64,000 nucleotides of DNA from Geoanaerobacter pelophilus (GCF_018476885.1 NZ_JAHCVJ010000004.1:1-64000), one strand, 5' to 3'; positions 39,806 through 48,718 are shown, numbered from the stretch's first letter. Numbers and translations are program-made. Notes: generated by a model not told the origin, from the letters alone.

Positions 39806-40630
39806 ATGAGTTGCCTGTTTTGTTATCCGAATCGCGTAGATGATTCTCTCAGTTACAGCACGACGTTGTCCGGCGGGGCCTGGTCGGCCACTCTGCCACT
39901 GACAAACCTGAAAAGCCCATTGTTATCGAAAAAAGCTCGGTCAACCAATGCTCTGGCAGCATCTACCCAGTTCAATACTGATATGGGTACACCGCGAGCC
40001 ATTAGAGCCCTGGCGCTGCTCAGGCACAACCTCAGCTCTGCTGCCACTGTCAGATTCCGGGGCTATTCTGACTCGGGCTATACGTCGTTGGTTTGGGATT
40101 CGACCGCATTGTCGGTATGGCCGGAAGGTTACCCGGCTGTGGAAAACAAGAAGCGTTACCAGGAGGATTTTTATCTCATTCTCACTGCGGCAGTAACTGC
40201 CCGCTACTGGAAAACCGAGATCGTTGATACCACCAACTCGGCTGGATATATTGAGATCGGCCGGCCCTTTTACGCGCCAGCGTTTGAACCGGTCATTAAC
40301 ATGTCTTATGGAGCATCAATCAGTCTCGAGACAGACACTACTTCCGAGCGGTCAAAGGGGGGTGTGGATTATTATGACCGATCTGAACCGCGCCGGGTAA
40401 TACAGTTCACCCTGTCAGATAATACCCAAGACCAGGCATTTGGTGACATTTTCGATATGCAATGGGATCGGGGTATTGATCAGCCGCTGCTTTTTGTATT
40501 TGCGCCAACTGACACTGGGGGAATGCTGAAAAAACGGAGCTGGTTGGCAACCATGCGGCGGTTATCTCCGATCGAATTTCCGTACTTCGATAATCATTCT
40601 ATCGCGTTCGAATTACTGGAGGTTTTGTAG
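39806..40630 (+). CDS. Distal tail protein of Mu-like siphophages (274 aa)
   Basis: The start lies 1 base past the previous stop. The sequence (SAGYIEIGRPFYAPAFEPVI, then GGVDYYDRSEPRRVIQFTLS, then ending HSIAFELLEVL) matches a conserved structural protein near the tail tip in D3112/B3-like phages. It is predicted to be beta-rich and has no enzyme motif. It is the last clearly structural gene. Confidence 0.7.
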   Translation: MSCLFCYPNRVDDSLSYSTTLSGGAWSATLPLTNLKSPLLSKKARSTNALAASTQFNTDMGTPRAIRALALLRHNLSSAATVRFRGYSDSGYTSLVWDSTALSVWPEGYPAVENKKRYQEDFYLILTAAVTARYWKTEIVDTTNSAGYIEIGRPFYAPAFEPVINMSYGASISLETDTTSERSKGGVDYYDRSEPRRVIQFTLSDNTQDQAFGDIFDMQWDRGIDQPLLFVFAPTDTGGMLKKRSWLATMRRLSPIEFPYFDNHSIAFELLEVL

Positions 40631-40704
40631 GAAGGAATTAAGAGGCAGCGATCGAGCCGCCAAGGCTGCCCCACTCTGGGTGCGAGAAGGAAAGGAGATT
40701 TAAT

Positions 40705-41016
40705 ATGAAGAAATTGAAAACAACGGTGTTGATGGTGTGCTGCTTTTTTTTGTTATGTGTTTCATCTGGATGTGCAGAGGTTCGCGTTAAAACTCATCAC
40801 GGCTGGATGGGGCCCGATACATGGGAAGCGACGGACGGTAAAACCTCTGTAAAATATTACAACGGCAACTGCTGCTGTGTAGCTGAAAAAGTCCTTGAAA
40901 ATTTGGCGATGCAAGCAAATCAGAAAAGGTTGGATTGGTCAAAAATGGCTGATCCGAAATTTCAGGAATCAATGTTGGCTGCTGAGTGCCTGAAAGTCCG
41001 GCAGGAAAAACCGTGA
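40705..41016 (+). CDS. Small lipoprotein, possible cargo (103 aa)
   Basis: AAAGGAGA precedes ATG 40705. The N-terminus MKKLKTTVLMVCCFFLLCVS followed by SGC is a lipoprotein signal with lipid attached to Cys23. The mature part has KYYNGNCCCVAEKVLENLAM. It is the second to last gene of the late region, where phages often carry lysogenic-conversion genes. Pairing with the next gene recalls spanins, but the order and lack of proline-rich sequence argue against it. Confidence 0.6.
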   Translation: MKKLKTTVLMVCCFFLLCVSSGCAEVRVKTHHGWMGPDTWEATDGKTSVKYYNGNCCCVAEKVLENLAMQANQKRLDWSKMADPKFQESMLAAECLKVRQEKP

Positions 41017-41297
41017 GACTATTGAGAGCTTTTCTTTATTGGATATATCCGCAACAAGGCGCTATCGATGCACTGAAACGGCAAGTTAAGGCGCAAGAGG
41101 CGCTCATCCAGACGCTAAGAGCTTCTCGGCAAAGCGAACGCAACGAAAATGAGAAATTACTTAAAGCATTGAAGGCGTTCGACAACCCTAAACCATGTGG
41201 CTGCTTCCCTGAACATTGCACTGATATGAGCCATGGTGAATGTTGGTGTAGCCCAACGCGTGAAGGCGACCTGATAATTCACAATCAAGGCGCATAA
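41013..41297 (+). CDS. Coiled-coil protein with C-terminal cysteines (94 aa)
   Basis: GTG 41013 overlaps the lipoprotein stop (GTGA), which favours it over an earlier in-frame GTG. A short hydrophobic N-terminus (LLRAFLYWIY) precedes a coiled-coil (IDALKRQVKAQEALIQTLRA). The tail has CGCFPEHCTDMSHGECWC. It is coupled to the lipoprotein gene and may act with it. Function is unknown. Confidence 0.5.
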   Translation: MRLLRAFLYWIYPQQGAIDALKRQVKAQEALIQTLRASRQSERNENEKLLKALKAFDNPKPCGCFPEHCTDMSHGECWCSPTREGDLIIHNQGA

Positions 41298-41535
41298 TGT
41301 AGACTATATAGTTGACGGAGCTGGTAAGGGAGTAGGGAGAAATGAGTTGTTATCCGGAACTAGTGACCGCCATATATTGGTTTTAAGAAGGGATTTTAAA
41401 GGCGTGGCTCGATATGAGGAAACTTAGAAAACGGCTCACAAGTCAAATATGGACGCTGGTTATATGAACTCTTTAAAACTGCCCTAAAAATCTTAAACCC
41501 GACTCTTTTAGTCGTGTATAAAATGTGGTTGATTT
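41298..41535. other. Gap after the last late gene, nothing recognised
   Basis: This AT-rich stretch holds only very short frames (for example 14 codons from 41342) and no clear promoter or repeat. It ends at the terminator of 41536-41559. Confidence 0.6.
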
Positions 41536-41559
41536 AAGGGGTGCTTTTGCACCCTTTTT
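41536..41559 (+). terminator. Late operon terminator
   Basis: GGGTGC 41539-41544 and GCACCC 41549-41554 form a stem with a TTTT loop, flanked by AA and followed by TTTTT. It ends late transcription just inside the right end repeats. Confidence 0.85.
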
Positions 41560-41586
41560 ACGAAGGTTTTATTAGTTGGAATAATG

Positions 41587-41625
41587 CGTAAACCATGTGT
41601 CTGAATTATGCAAACCATGTGGCGC
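41587..41625 (-). repeat. Right-end transposase-binding repeats (R1, R2)
   Basis: GTAAACCATGTGTC at 41588-41601 and AAACCATGTGG at 41612-41622 are the inverted counterpart of the left-end GGACACATGGTTTAC. The two cores are 22 bases apart. Their inward orientation fits transposase end sites. Confidence 0.65.
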
Positions 41626-41685
41626 GTTACACTTGCGGGGCCTGCCTTTGGTGCATGGGAGTTTTCCAGTGCTTGAAGTGATATG

Positions 41686-41695
41686 GTCAGATGGA
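41686..41695 (+). repeat. Direct repeat GTCAGATGGA, right copy
   Basis: This is the partner of 1731-1740. It lies 65 bases beyond the outermost right-end core, which is longer than expected if it marks the exact insertion point. Confidence 0.45.
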
Positions 41696-41730
41696 GCTTA
41701 CTATTGACCGATGAACAGTCTGAAAGGACA

Positions 41731-41762
41731 AAAGGCTTATAACCAGAGTTATAAGCCTTTGT
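41731..41762. terminator. Bidirectional terminator of tRNA-Ala and the interrupted radical SAM unit
   Basis: AAAGGCTTATAAC 41731-41743 and GTTATAAGCCTTT 41748-41760 form a perfect 13-base-pair stem with a 4-base loop. A GTTTTTATT tract follows on the plus strand and the tRNA gene lies beyond. On the minus strand it ends tRNA transcription. Before prophage insertion it would have followed the radical SAM gene on the plus strand. Confidence 0.8.
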
Positions 41763-41768
41763 TTTTAT

Positions 41769-41844
41769 TGGTGGAGATGATCGGGATCGAACCGACGGCC
41801 TGTACGTTGCGAACGTACCGCTCTCCCAACTGAGCTACATCCCC
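41769..41844 (-). tRNA. tRNA-Ala (anticodon CGC)
   Basis: The minus strand gives a 76-base cloverleaf: acceptor GGGGATG paired with CATCTCC, D-arm GCTC/GAGC, anticodon arm GTACG-TTCGCAA-CGTAC, T-arm with TTCGATC, and encoded CCA. The anticodon CGC reads GCG codons. The acceptor stem carries the G3:U70 pair that marks alanine tRNAs. The gene is intact and not used as an attachment site. Confidence 0.95.
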
Positions 41845-41908
41845 GAGGCTTTTACGCTGCAGAACTGCGCTGATAATACAACCATTTCATGGCCCATGCA
41901 AGGGCAAA

Positions 41909-44284
41909 TCAGCTGTGCATAACTGGTGGAGGCGGCTCCACAGGCAATATGACAGTAAACTCTACACCGACACCAGGATAGTTGTTGACCTGCACCTTAC
42001 CACCATGGTTTGTCACGATCCGGTTGACGATTGGAATACCGAGACCTGTGCCACTCTCTTTGGTAGTATAAAACGGGTTAAAAATATTATTCAGCGCACT
42101 GAGAGGAATCCCCCCGCCGGTATCGGCGACCTTGACGATGACCGCATCATGGCCGGCGTGCCTTCCGCTGGTAGCCGTTATCTTGATTTCGCCAGCTCCC
42201 CCCTGCATCGCCTCCAGTGCATTGGTGAACAAATTGATGAAAACCTGCTTGATCTGCTGACCATCCCCCAGAAAAGAGAGTACTTTACGGGGGAAATTGC
42301 GCATAATTGTAATCCGGCTCTCTTCAAAAGGGGGCAAAACCACTGAAAGCGCCTCTTCAACAATTTCCTGCATCGAGCAGACAGAATAACAGAGGTTCGA
42401 CTTTTTGGAAAATGAGAGGATATCGGACAGCATTTTTTCAAGCCGATCAACTTCTCCAACAATTGTTGAAACATACCCGGACTCTTCGGAGCCTTTATGA
42501 AGCTTTCGTTGGAGACGCCTGGCAAATCCGCCTATCGACACTAGTGGACTCTTCAGCTCGTGAGCAATCCCCGCAGCCATCTCGCCAATCGTAGCCAGAC
42601 GCTCACCATGGATCAGGCGCTCTTGGGCGTCGCGCAGCCTTCGGTTTGCATCCTCAATCTGACTGTAAAGTAGGGAGTTTTCAATGGCCATACCTGCCTG
42701 ATTGGTACACAACTCCAGGAACCTCAACTCTTCCACCGTGCTAAGCCGCGAAGAATCCGGATTATCGACAACAATCACACCTAAAACCTTTTCTTTTGCA
42801 AGAAGTGGAGTGGCGGCAAACGAGCTGATACCGAAGCGCTTTACAAAATCTTGGTCTACATGCTTTTCTCGAGAAGCGTCGGGGACATGCACCAGTCTTC
42901 GTTCCAAAACTGCCCGCGAGGACATGTTTTTAGCCTTATTGAGTTCAAGTCTAGTTCCTCTCACCTCGGAACTGAATTCGGAGTTCTGTTGCAGCAACAT
43001 CTCCTTTTCAGTTATGTCCCAACGGCTTGTCAGGGCAATATCAGAATCGTCGTCGAGCAACGGCTTGCTTAAACCGGTTGTCTTGGTGCTAACTCCGAGC
43101 ATTCCCTGCATTACGCCAGCTCGCTCATTTATAAGAAAGAGCATCGCCCTTTCAAACAGCGGGTTGGGGCCACAGGTAAGAGCGGACAATATGAGGTGCA
43201 TCAACTTGTTGAGGCGGATGGTGGACAACATGGTATTGCTTAATCGATACAACAGGGCCAACTCTTTTAACTTATGATTGTTATCCTGGCTCAGTCTCAA
43301 GACCTGCTGGTAATTAGTTGCGCCGGCAATGGCATTTGATACCAGGAGGGCCATGCTCTCGAAAAGATCGCGGTCCTCTTCGGTAAAGTTTTGGTCTTCG
43401 CCTGAATTGAACCCTTTGCCAAAAAAAGTCATGGTTCCGTGAACCCGGTTTTCGAACTTAAGAGGGACGCAGACATAGGATAGTGGCAGATCCTCATCAG
43501 AAACAAGATCGCTGATCAACAAAGAGATGCCGCTGTGGCGCACCTTTGCCGAACAGAGGTCCTCAATTCCGAGAAGAATCGCCAAATTCTTTCTTGCTGA
43601 ATGGCTGACTCTATGTTGGCGCAATGTTGGAACGCCATCTTCACCGACAAGCCGGAAAACAGTGCAGCACGATCCTGTTTGCCGCTGACAGGTGTCAAGC
43701 ACGATCGGAACCAGAGAATCCAAGGAAGCAGACCTGTTCAGGAGGGCTCCGAGTTCACTCAGGATTGTCAGATTATTGATTCGTCTATGAGATGCTGCGG
43801 AGATGCCAATTCGGTGAATAATCCCGGCAATTACTTCAAGTAGATTTTGAAAGAGATCAAGGTCCTGGCCTGAGGGGCTATAATCGGTAGCACTACCTAA
43901 AGTGACCACGCCATAGATTGACCGCTCATCCTGAATGGGGTGCGCATAAAAGAATTGCTCTGTTCCCTTGGCAATTTCCATGGAATGACACTCGGAAGCT
44001 GGTTCCAGGAGAGGACTGCGCGCAGCAGCGCAGCGTCCGGCTATCCCTTTGCCGAAAGGGAGCCGGCATGAATATGATTTACTTATGCTGATTGAAGAGA
44101 CCGCGGAGGAAAGATATCTGCGGCTGTCATCGCTGATGTATATTGTGACTGACTGGCAGGAAAAAGAAGTTGCTAGGAATTTTGCAAGTGATTTTAAACG
44201 TAACTGATAAGAAAGAGTGGCTGAATTGGCAATCCGTATTGCCTTGCTCAAGAGCGTGTATCTGTCCTTATCTGTCACGGTCAT
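41909..44284 (-). CDS. Sensor histidine kinase with three GAF domains (791 aa)
   Basis: Three GAF-type sensor domains are apparent at roughly residues 20-155, 180-310 and 350-540. They are followed by a coiled-coil and a histidine kinase core: H-box GIAHELKSPLVSIGGF with the phosphorylated His, N-box NLFTNALEAM, then DTGGGIP and GTGLGIPIVNRI for ATP binding. No membrane segments are seen, so it senses in the cytoplasm. No response regulator is adjacent on this strand; the sigma-54 regulator at 54681 is a possible but distant partner. It lies 43 bases downstream of the DksA-family gene and may be co-transcribed with it. Confidence 0.9.
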   Translation of the reverse strand: MTVTDKDRYTLLSKAIRIANSATLSYQLRLKSLAKFLATSFSCQSVTIYISDDSRRYLSSAVSSISISKSYSCRLPFGKGIAGRCAAARSPLLEPASECHSMEIAKGTEQFFYAHPIQDERSIYGVVTLGSATDYSPSGQDLDLFQNLLEVIAGIIHRIGISAASHRRINNLTILSELGALLNRSASLDSLVPIVLDTCQRQTGSCCTVFRLVGEDGVPTLRQHRVSHSARKNLAILLGIEDLCSAKVRHSGISLLISDLVSDEDLPLSYVCVPLKFENRVHGTMTFFGKGFNSGEDQNFTEEDRDLFESMALLVSNAIAGATNYQQVLRLSQDNNHKLKELALLYRLSNTMLSTIRLNKLMHLILSALTCGPNPLFERAMLFLINERAGVMQGMLGVSTKTTGLSKPLLDDDSDIALTSRWDITEKEMLLQQNSEFSSEVRGTRLELNKAKNMSSRAVLERRLVHVPDASREKHVDQDFVKRFGISSFAATPLLAKEKVLGVIVVDNPDSSRLSTVEELRFLELCTNQAGMAIENSLLYSQIEDANRRLRDAQERLIHGERLATIGEMAAGIAHELKSPLVSIGGFARRLQRKLHKGSEESGYVSTIVGEVDRLEKMLSDILSFSKKSNLCYSVCSMQEIVEEALSVVLPPFEESRITIMRNFPRKVLSFLGDGQQIKQVFINLFTNALEAMQGGAGEIKITATSGRHAGHDAVIVKVADTGGGIPLSALNNIFNPFYTTKESGTGLGIPIVNRIVTNHGGKVQVNNYPGVGVEFTVILPVEPPPPVMHS

Positions 44285-44326
44285 ACAGTAACCTTCACAA
44301 GGGAATAAGAAGAATTGTCGATTACA

Positions 44327-44683
44327 TTAAGGAAGCTTTTCCTTCCGCTCTTGCTCCATCTTGCAGTCGATACAAAGAGTGGTCACTGGACGGGCCTTGA
44401 GCCTGGCCTCGCCGATCTCCTCTTCGCACATCTCGCAGATACCAAAAGTTCCCTCTTCGATGCGCTCAAGGGCTTCCTTGATTTTATTGATCAGCTTGCG
44501 CTCCCGGTCCCTGATCCGCAGCTCGAAGCTTCTGTCCGACTCCTGCGTAGCACGATCGTTTGGATCAGGAAAGTTGGTGGTCTCGGCGGTCATCTCCGAA
44601 ACAGTCTTGCCGGCATCCTCCAGCAATACCCGCATCTCCTCTTGGAGCAAGCTCCGAAAAAATTCTATTTTCCCGACGTCCAT
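44327..44683 (-). CDS. DksA/TraR family RNA polymerase-binding protein
   Basis: The protein has a helical coiled-coil with an acidic stretch (FPDPNDRATQESDRSFELRI) and a C-terminal four-cysteine zinc finger (CEMCEEEIGEARLKARP, then CIDCK). This matches DksA, which binds the secondary channel of RNA polymerase and works with ppGpp. At 118 residues it is shorter than E. coli DksA (151) and lacks part of the N-terminus, as in several deltaproteobacterial homologues. Confidence 0.85.
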   Translation of the reverse strand: MDVGKIEFFRSLLQEEMRVLLEDAGKTVSEMTAETTNFPDPNDRATQESDRSFELRIRDRERKLINKIKEALERIEEGTFGICEMCEEEIGEARLKARPVTTLCIDCKMEQERKEKLP

Positions 44684-44771
44684 AATGTCACCCCACCCTG
44701 CATCAGCATTTTCAAATGAATAATATTATGTTAATGCTAATACCAAGTAAAGAATAAATCGTTTGAAGCCC

Positions 44772-46121
44772 CTAAAATAAGCGTTCCAAAGCCTCTTCAA
44801 GAGTACGAACCCCAATCAATTCCATGCCAGGCACGTTCACATGCTTTTTGCTTCCTGCCGGAAAAATGCAGCGAGTAAAGCCAAGCTTGGCAGCTTCTCT
44901 CACGCGCTGATCAGGCTGAGTAATTGCCCGTACTTCACCAGCAAGACCAACCTCCCCGAGAACAAGCGTTTGCGGGTCAATGACGCGGTCCAGGTGACTT
45001 GATGCCACTGCCAGGGCCATCCCAAGATCGGCGGCCGGCTCATTAAGCCTTACCCCACCAGCAACATTAAGAAATATGTCTTGCCCTGACAAAGACAATC
45101 CGACTTTTTTCTCAAGCACAGCCACAAGCAGAGCGAGCCGGTTATGATCAACACCTATTGTTGTTCTGCGAGGCACACCAAATGATGAGGAACTGACAAG
45201 CGCCTGTAATTCGACCAACAACGGCCTGCTTCCTTCCACAGTGGCAATCACCAGTGAGCCGGAGACTCCTATAGGCCTCTCGGACAAAAATAATTCAGAT
45301 GGGTTCTGCACCTCCTGCAGCCCACCCTCCTTCATCTCAAAAACCCCAATTTCATTGGTTGAGCCGAAACGGTTTTTAACGGCCCGGAGAATCCGGTACG
45401 GGTGTCCAGAATCACCTTCAAAATACAGCACAGTGTCAACCATGTGTTCCAAAACTCTTGGCCCGGCAATAGAGCCGTCTTTAGTCACATGCCCTACAAG
45501 AAAGACCGGCAAGCCACTTCCCTTGGCCAAGAGCATCAGACGGCCAGCCGTCTCTCTAACCTGGCTTACGCTTCCAGGCGCAGACTCAACGCCATCAGTA
45601 AATACCGTTTGGATCGAATCAACTACCAAAGCCTTGGGTTTCAACCGGCCCACTTGCGCAAGAATCTTCTCAAGCGACGTTTCCGCCAGCAGGTATAACT
45701 GTTTCTGGTCAACTCCCATCCGGCTGCCTCGCAGCCGTATCTGCTGGGCAGATTCCTCGCCCGAGACATATAGAACCGGCTCATTTCTCATGGCAAGATT
45801 GTTCATTACCTGCAACAGAAGAGTGGATTTGCCGATACCGGGGTCACCACCGATCAACACTAGCGATCCGCTTACCAGCCCCCCCCCCAGAACGCGATCA
45901 AACTCCTCTATGCAGCATGGGATGCGTTGTTCAGCTGATGCCGAGACCTCACTGATCGGCAATGGAAATGCTTCGGCACCTGTCAAGGCAGCAGGTATTT
46001 TGGATTTTGCCACAACCTCTTCATGGATGGTGTTCCAGCTATTACAGTCTGGACACTTCCCCATCCACTTAGGGGATTGATATCCACAATTATGGCAGAC
46101 AAACAATGCCTTGTTTTTCAT
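44772..46121 (-). CDS. radA: DNA repair protein RadA
   Basis: The N-terminal zinc finger has C9-x2-C12 and C23-x2-C26. Walker A is GGDPGIGKST around residues 91-100, and the RadA-specific KNRFGSTNEIG motif is present. The C-terminal Lon-like domain is complete (LNVAGGVRLNEPAADLGMAL). RadA is a RecA-like helicase that promotes branch migration in recombination. The length of 449 residues is normal. AGAAGG precedes ATG 46121. Confidence 0.97.
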   Translation of the reverse strand: MKNKALFVCHNCGYQSPKWMGKCPDCNSWNTIHEEVVAKSKIPAALTGAEAFPLPISEVSASAEQRIPCCIEEFDRVLGGGLVSGSLVLIGGDPGIGKSTLLLQVMNNLAMRNEPVLYVSGEESAQQIRLRGSRMGVDQKQLYLLAETSLEKILAQVGRLKPKALVVDSIQTVFTDGVESAPGSVSQVRETAGRLMLLAKGSGLPVFLVGHVTKDGSIAGPRVLEHMVDTVLYFEGDSGHPYRILRAVKNRFGSTNEIGVFEMKEGGLQEVQNPSELFLSERPIGVSGSLVIATVEGSRPLLVELQALVSSSSFGVPRRTTIGVDHNRLALLVAVLEKKVGLSLSGQDIFLNVAGGVRLNEPAADLGMALAVASSHLDRVIDPQTLVLGEVGLAGEVRAITQPDQRVREAAKLGFTRCIFPAGSKKHVNVPGMELIGVRTLEEALERLF

Positions 46122-46222
46122 TACCTTCTCCGGAGAGCAATCATAGTTTTGTGCTGCACAAAAACAATTAGCGAGATATTATGTCAGAAACCTGCAACTC
46201 CAGCAATTTGAAAGGGTCCAAC

Positions 46223-46522
46223 ATGTCGATTAATTTTAAAGCGCTCCTACTTTCAGCACTTATCCTTCCCGGGCTTGGCCAACTCTACAAAGGTGAAAAA
46301 ATCAAAGGGGCAATAATCATTTGCCTGGTGAACATCTTTCTATTAGCCGCCCTCTTTCTCGTACTCCAAGGCGCAGGACAGATAATTGCCGGCAAAGCAG
46401 GAGTAGCGGATATCAACTCGATCCTCGAAGCCCTCAGCACCAAAAACACCTCGGCACGCTGGCTGTTGTCAGCTTTTTTCGGGATCTGGATTTTCGGCGT
46501 TATTGACGCTGCCAAAAAATAA
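46223..46522 (+). CDS. Small membrane protein of the TM2-like type (99 aa)
   Basis: ATG 46223 follows AAAGGG; an upstream in-frame ATG at 46181 adds an unremarkable 14 residues. The sequence LPGLGQLYKGEKIKGAII is the turn between two membrane helices typical of TM2/DUF5683-like proteins. Two more hydrophobic segments are at about 36-55 and 78-96. It is divergent from radA. Function is unknown. Confidence 0.65.
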   Translation: MSINFKALLLSALILPGLGQLYKGEKIKGAIIICLVNIFLLAALFLVLQGAGQIIAGKAGVADINSILEALSTKNTSARWLLSAFFGIWIFGVIDAAKK

Positions 46523-46664
46523 TCTTTCAACAGAGCAACATCCGCCTTCGCAACTTATTCTTTTGACAAACACTGTTTTTTTTGAGATAACGAAGCAGTT
46601 TTTTTCATGAGAATAGTTCCCTGCAGCTGGAAATAAGCCCAAAAGGGAATTATAAGGACAGAAC

Positions 46665-47645
46665 ATGCTCTATTCGCATCTGCTGGGTACCGGTGGCGCA
46701 CTTCCCGAACGGGTTGTTGCCAACAGTCATTTCTCCTATTTAGTTGAAGACGCTGATGAATGGATTCATTCACGAACCGGCATAGCTGAGCGCCGATTTG
46801 CTGCTGAGCATGAATCCACATCAGATCTGGCAACAACAGCAGCAAAAAACGCCATTGAAAATGCCGGGATCAGCCCACTGGACATTGACTGCATCATCGT
46901 AGGTACGTCTACCCCTGATATGTGCCTTCCGGCAACAGCCTGCATGGTTCAAAAAAACATTGGAGCAAAAAACGCTGCAGCATTTGATATGAATGCGGTA
47001 TGCAGCAGTTTCGTTTTTGCCGTTGAAACGGCAGACAACTTTATAAAATCCGGCAAGTACAAGACCGTACTTGTCATTGGCGCTGATACCTACTCAAAAA
47101 TACTAGATTTCCAAGACAAGGGCACTTCGCCTCTCTTTGGCGACGGCGCCGGAGCCGTCATCCTTGGCTCTTCACCGGAACGTAAAGGAATCCTCTCAAG
47201 CCTGATAAAAAGCGATGGCAATGGTTGGGAATTAATCCAGGTTCCCTCTTCAGGCTCCCGCAAACCGATAACTGCCGAAACCATTGCCGCCGGCGAAACG
47301 ACATTCAAGATGGAAGGCAAAAAAGTCTTTATCTTTGCCACCGAGGTAATTCCCCAGATTATCCACGAAGTAGCGGAAAGGGCCGGCATCAAACCCGATG
47401 ATATTGACCATATCATCCCGCATCAGGCCAATGTCAGGATTATCGACTTTATCTCAAAAAAAACCGGTATCCCAAAAGACAAGTTTCTTCTAAACCTGGA
47501 CCGCTGCGGTAATACAGCTGCGGCGTCAGTTGGTCTGGCCCTTGATGAGAACCGAAGGAATGGTGTGCTGAAGCCTAGAGAGCGCGTGTTGATCATGGGA
47601 TTCGGCGGCGGCCTATCATGGGGCGGGATGCTGATACAGCTCTGA
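46665..47645 (+). CDS. fabH: Beta-ketoacyl-ACP synthase III (FabH)
   Basis: The catalytic triad is visible: C113 in NAVCSSF, His in IIPHQANVR and Asn in DRCGNTAAAS. It condenses acetyl-CoA with malonyl-ACP to start fatty acid synthesis. At 326 residues it is full length and ends with FGGGLSWGGMLIQL. It is not in a fab operon here, so it may be a second copy serving a special acyl pathway; the rest of the genome is needed to say. Confidence 0.92.
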   Translation: MLYSHLLGTGGALPERVVANSHFSYLVEDADEWIHSRTGIAERRFAAEHESTSDLATTAAKNAIENAGISPLDIDCIIVGTSTPDMCLPATACMVQKNIGAKNAAAFDMNAVCSSFVFAVETADNFIKSGKYKTVLVIGADTYSKILDFQDKGTSPLFGDGAGAVILGSSPERKGILSSLIKSDGNGWELIQVPSSGSRKPITAETIAAGETTFKMEGKKVFIFATEVIPQIIHEVAERAGIKPDDIDHIIPHQANVRIIDFISKKTGIPKDKFLLNLDRCGNTAAASVGLALDENRRNGVLKPRERVLIMGFGGGLSWGGMLIQL

Positions 47646-47647
47646 TC

Positions 47648-48697
47648 TTATTTAAGAATCCCGGCAACGCCTTCGCTTGCCGGGATGACAGTTAGGCCTG
47701 ACCTCGTAAGCAAACCTTCTAATTCCTGTTGAGACAGCATTTTTTTCCACCCGCCATGGAATCGATCTGCGGCAAGAAGTATCCCTCCGCTATGCATGCC
47801 TTTTACAAGACGCTTAATGACACTTTCGACCTCCTCGTGGGCATGCAGAAATGGACCTCCGAGAATTCCGTTGCATAAAATGATGTGGTATTTTTCAGTT
47901 GGTTCCCATGATTTCAGGTCAGCAGTAACGAAATTAATCATGGGGAGTGCGCCAAATGATCTCATATACTGACGATTTGCATGTTCCCGCGGGATATCAT
48001 GCGGAAGATAGCCATAGGCTGCGGCAAAAACCTCCAGAGGATTTATCGTTGCTCCGGTCACTCTGAATTGTGAAATATCAAAGCCGCTCTTCAGCAGTAA
48101 CCCTGCCAGTTCATAACTCCCCTCGCCACTGCCACAGGCCGCATCGAGGCAGGTAATCGGCAGATGCCATTGTTCAGAGCGGCTCGTTAACCAACGCTCG
48201 AGAAAATCAAGCTGGCTGGGATACCGTCCATATGATCCGCCGAATTGCTGGGGAAGGTAGAGGCCAAACAGGAAGCGCACCCGGTCGGCTTGATTCTCTG
48301 CAAGGTTCGCGACAAGCGCTGCAGGATTGACATGTTGATCCCACAAGGCCTTCATTTCAAGGAATTCTAGCCACCCATCAACCGTGAAAAGCACCTGCGG
48401 TGGATCAAAATGTCCGGCCAATGATTTTTTTACAATCCGCACAAGTGCTTGGCGGATCAATGAATAATCTAAGTATGTTTCCGTGACTCGCCGTATTTCA
48501 TTGGTAACAGCCAAGCCTCTTGACCAACATGGGACAGGGCAAGTTGACCGATAAACCTGAAAAAGATTTTCTAACCTGGCCATCCTGCGGCCCAGGTCAT
48601 GGTCAACAATGCTGCCTTGTACAAAAAGCCGCTGAAATGTCTTTTCAAATTGACTTTCTTCCAGCGTCGCTTGCAAATTGAAGTGTATTTTTTTCAC
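47648..48697 (-). CDS. CheR-like SAM-dependent methyltransferase
   Basis: LDAACGSGEGSYELA at residues 184-198 is a class I SAM-binding motif in the form used by CheR-type enzymes. The N-terminal 170 residues are unrecognised and may hold a substrate domain. HIILCNGILGG matches the later CheR-type motif. It lies downstream of the che operon but is separated from it by an unrelated frame, so a chemoreceptor substrate is only a guess. It converges with fabH, with 2 bases between the stops. Confidence 0.7.
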   Translation of the reverse strand: MKKIHFNLQATLEESQFEKTFQRLFVQGSIVDHDLGRRMARLENLFQVYRSTCPVPCWSRGLAVTNEIRRVTETYLDYSLIRQALVRIVKKSLAGHFDPPQVLFTVDGWLEFLEMKALWDQHVNPAALVANLAENQADRVRFLFGLYLPQQFGGSYGRYPSQLDFLERWLTSRSEQWHLPITCLDAACGSGEGSYELAGLLLKSGFDISQFRVTGATINPLEVFAAAYGYLPHDIPREHANRQYMRSFGALPMINFVTADLKSWEPTEKYHIILCNGILGGPFLHAHEEVESVIKRLVKGMHSGGILLAADRFHGGWKKMLSQQELEGLLTRSGLTVIPASEGVAGILK

Positions 48698-48718
48698 GAT
48701 CGGGAATATATCTGAGAA

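Larger units (their letters stand above)
1737..41691. mobile_element. Mu-type transposable prophage with siphovirus tail
   Basis: The element carries in order a leftward repressor, a DDE transposase and an AAA ATPase (MuA/MuB type), GemA, a Mor activator, lysis genes, a Mu-type packaging and head module, and a lambda/D3112-type tail module. The gene set looks complete for virion production. Inverted CACATGG-type repeats lie at 1737-1783 and 41587-41625. A 10-base direct repeat GTCAGATGGA at 1731-1740 and 41686-41695 brackets them. The exact ends are uncertain: Mu makes a 5-base target duplication and no clean TG...CA pair fits, so the coordinates could shift by up to about 70 bases on the right. 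Confidence 0.9.

Noticed and set aside
40705-41297. Classical Rz/Rz1 spanin pair
   Set aside because: Gene order is reversed, the lipoprotein is not proline-rich, and the partner lacks a strong membrane anchor.
41769-41844. tRNA-Ala as a phage attachment site
   Set aside because: The tRNA is intact, no copy of its 3' end occurs at the left phage end, and the element encodes a DDE transposase rather than a tyrosine integrase.
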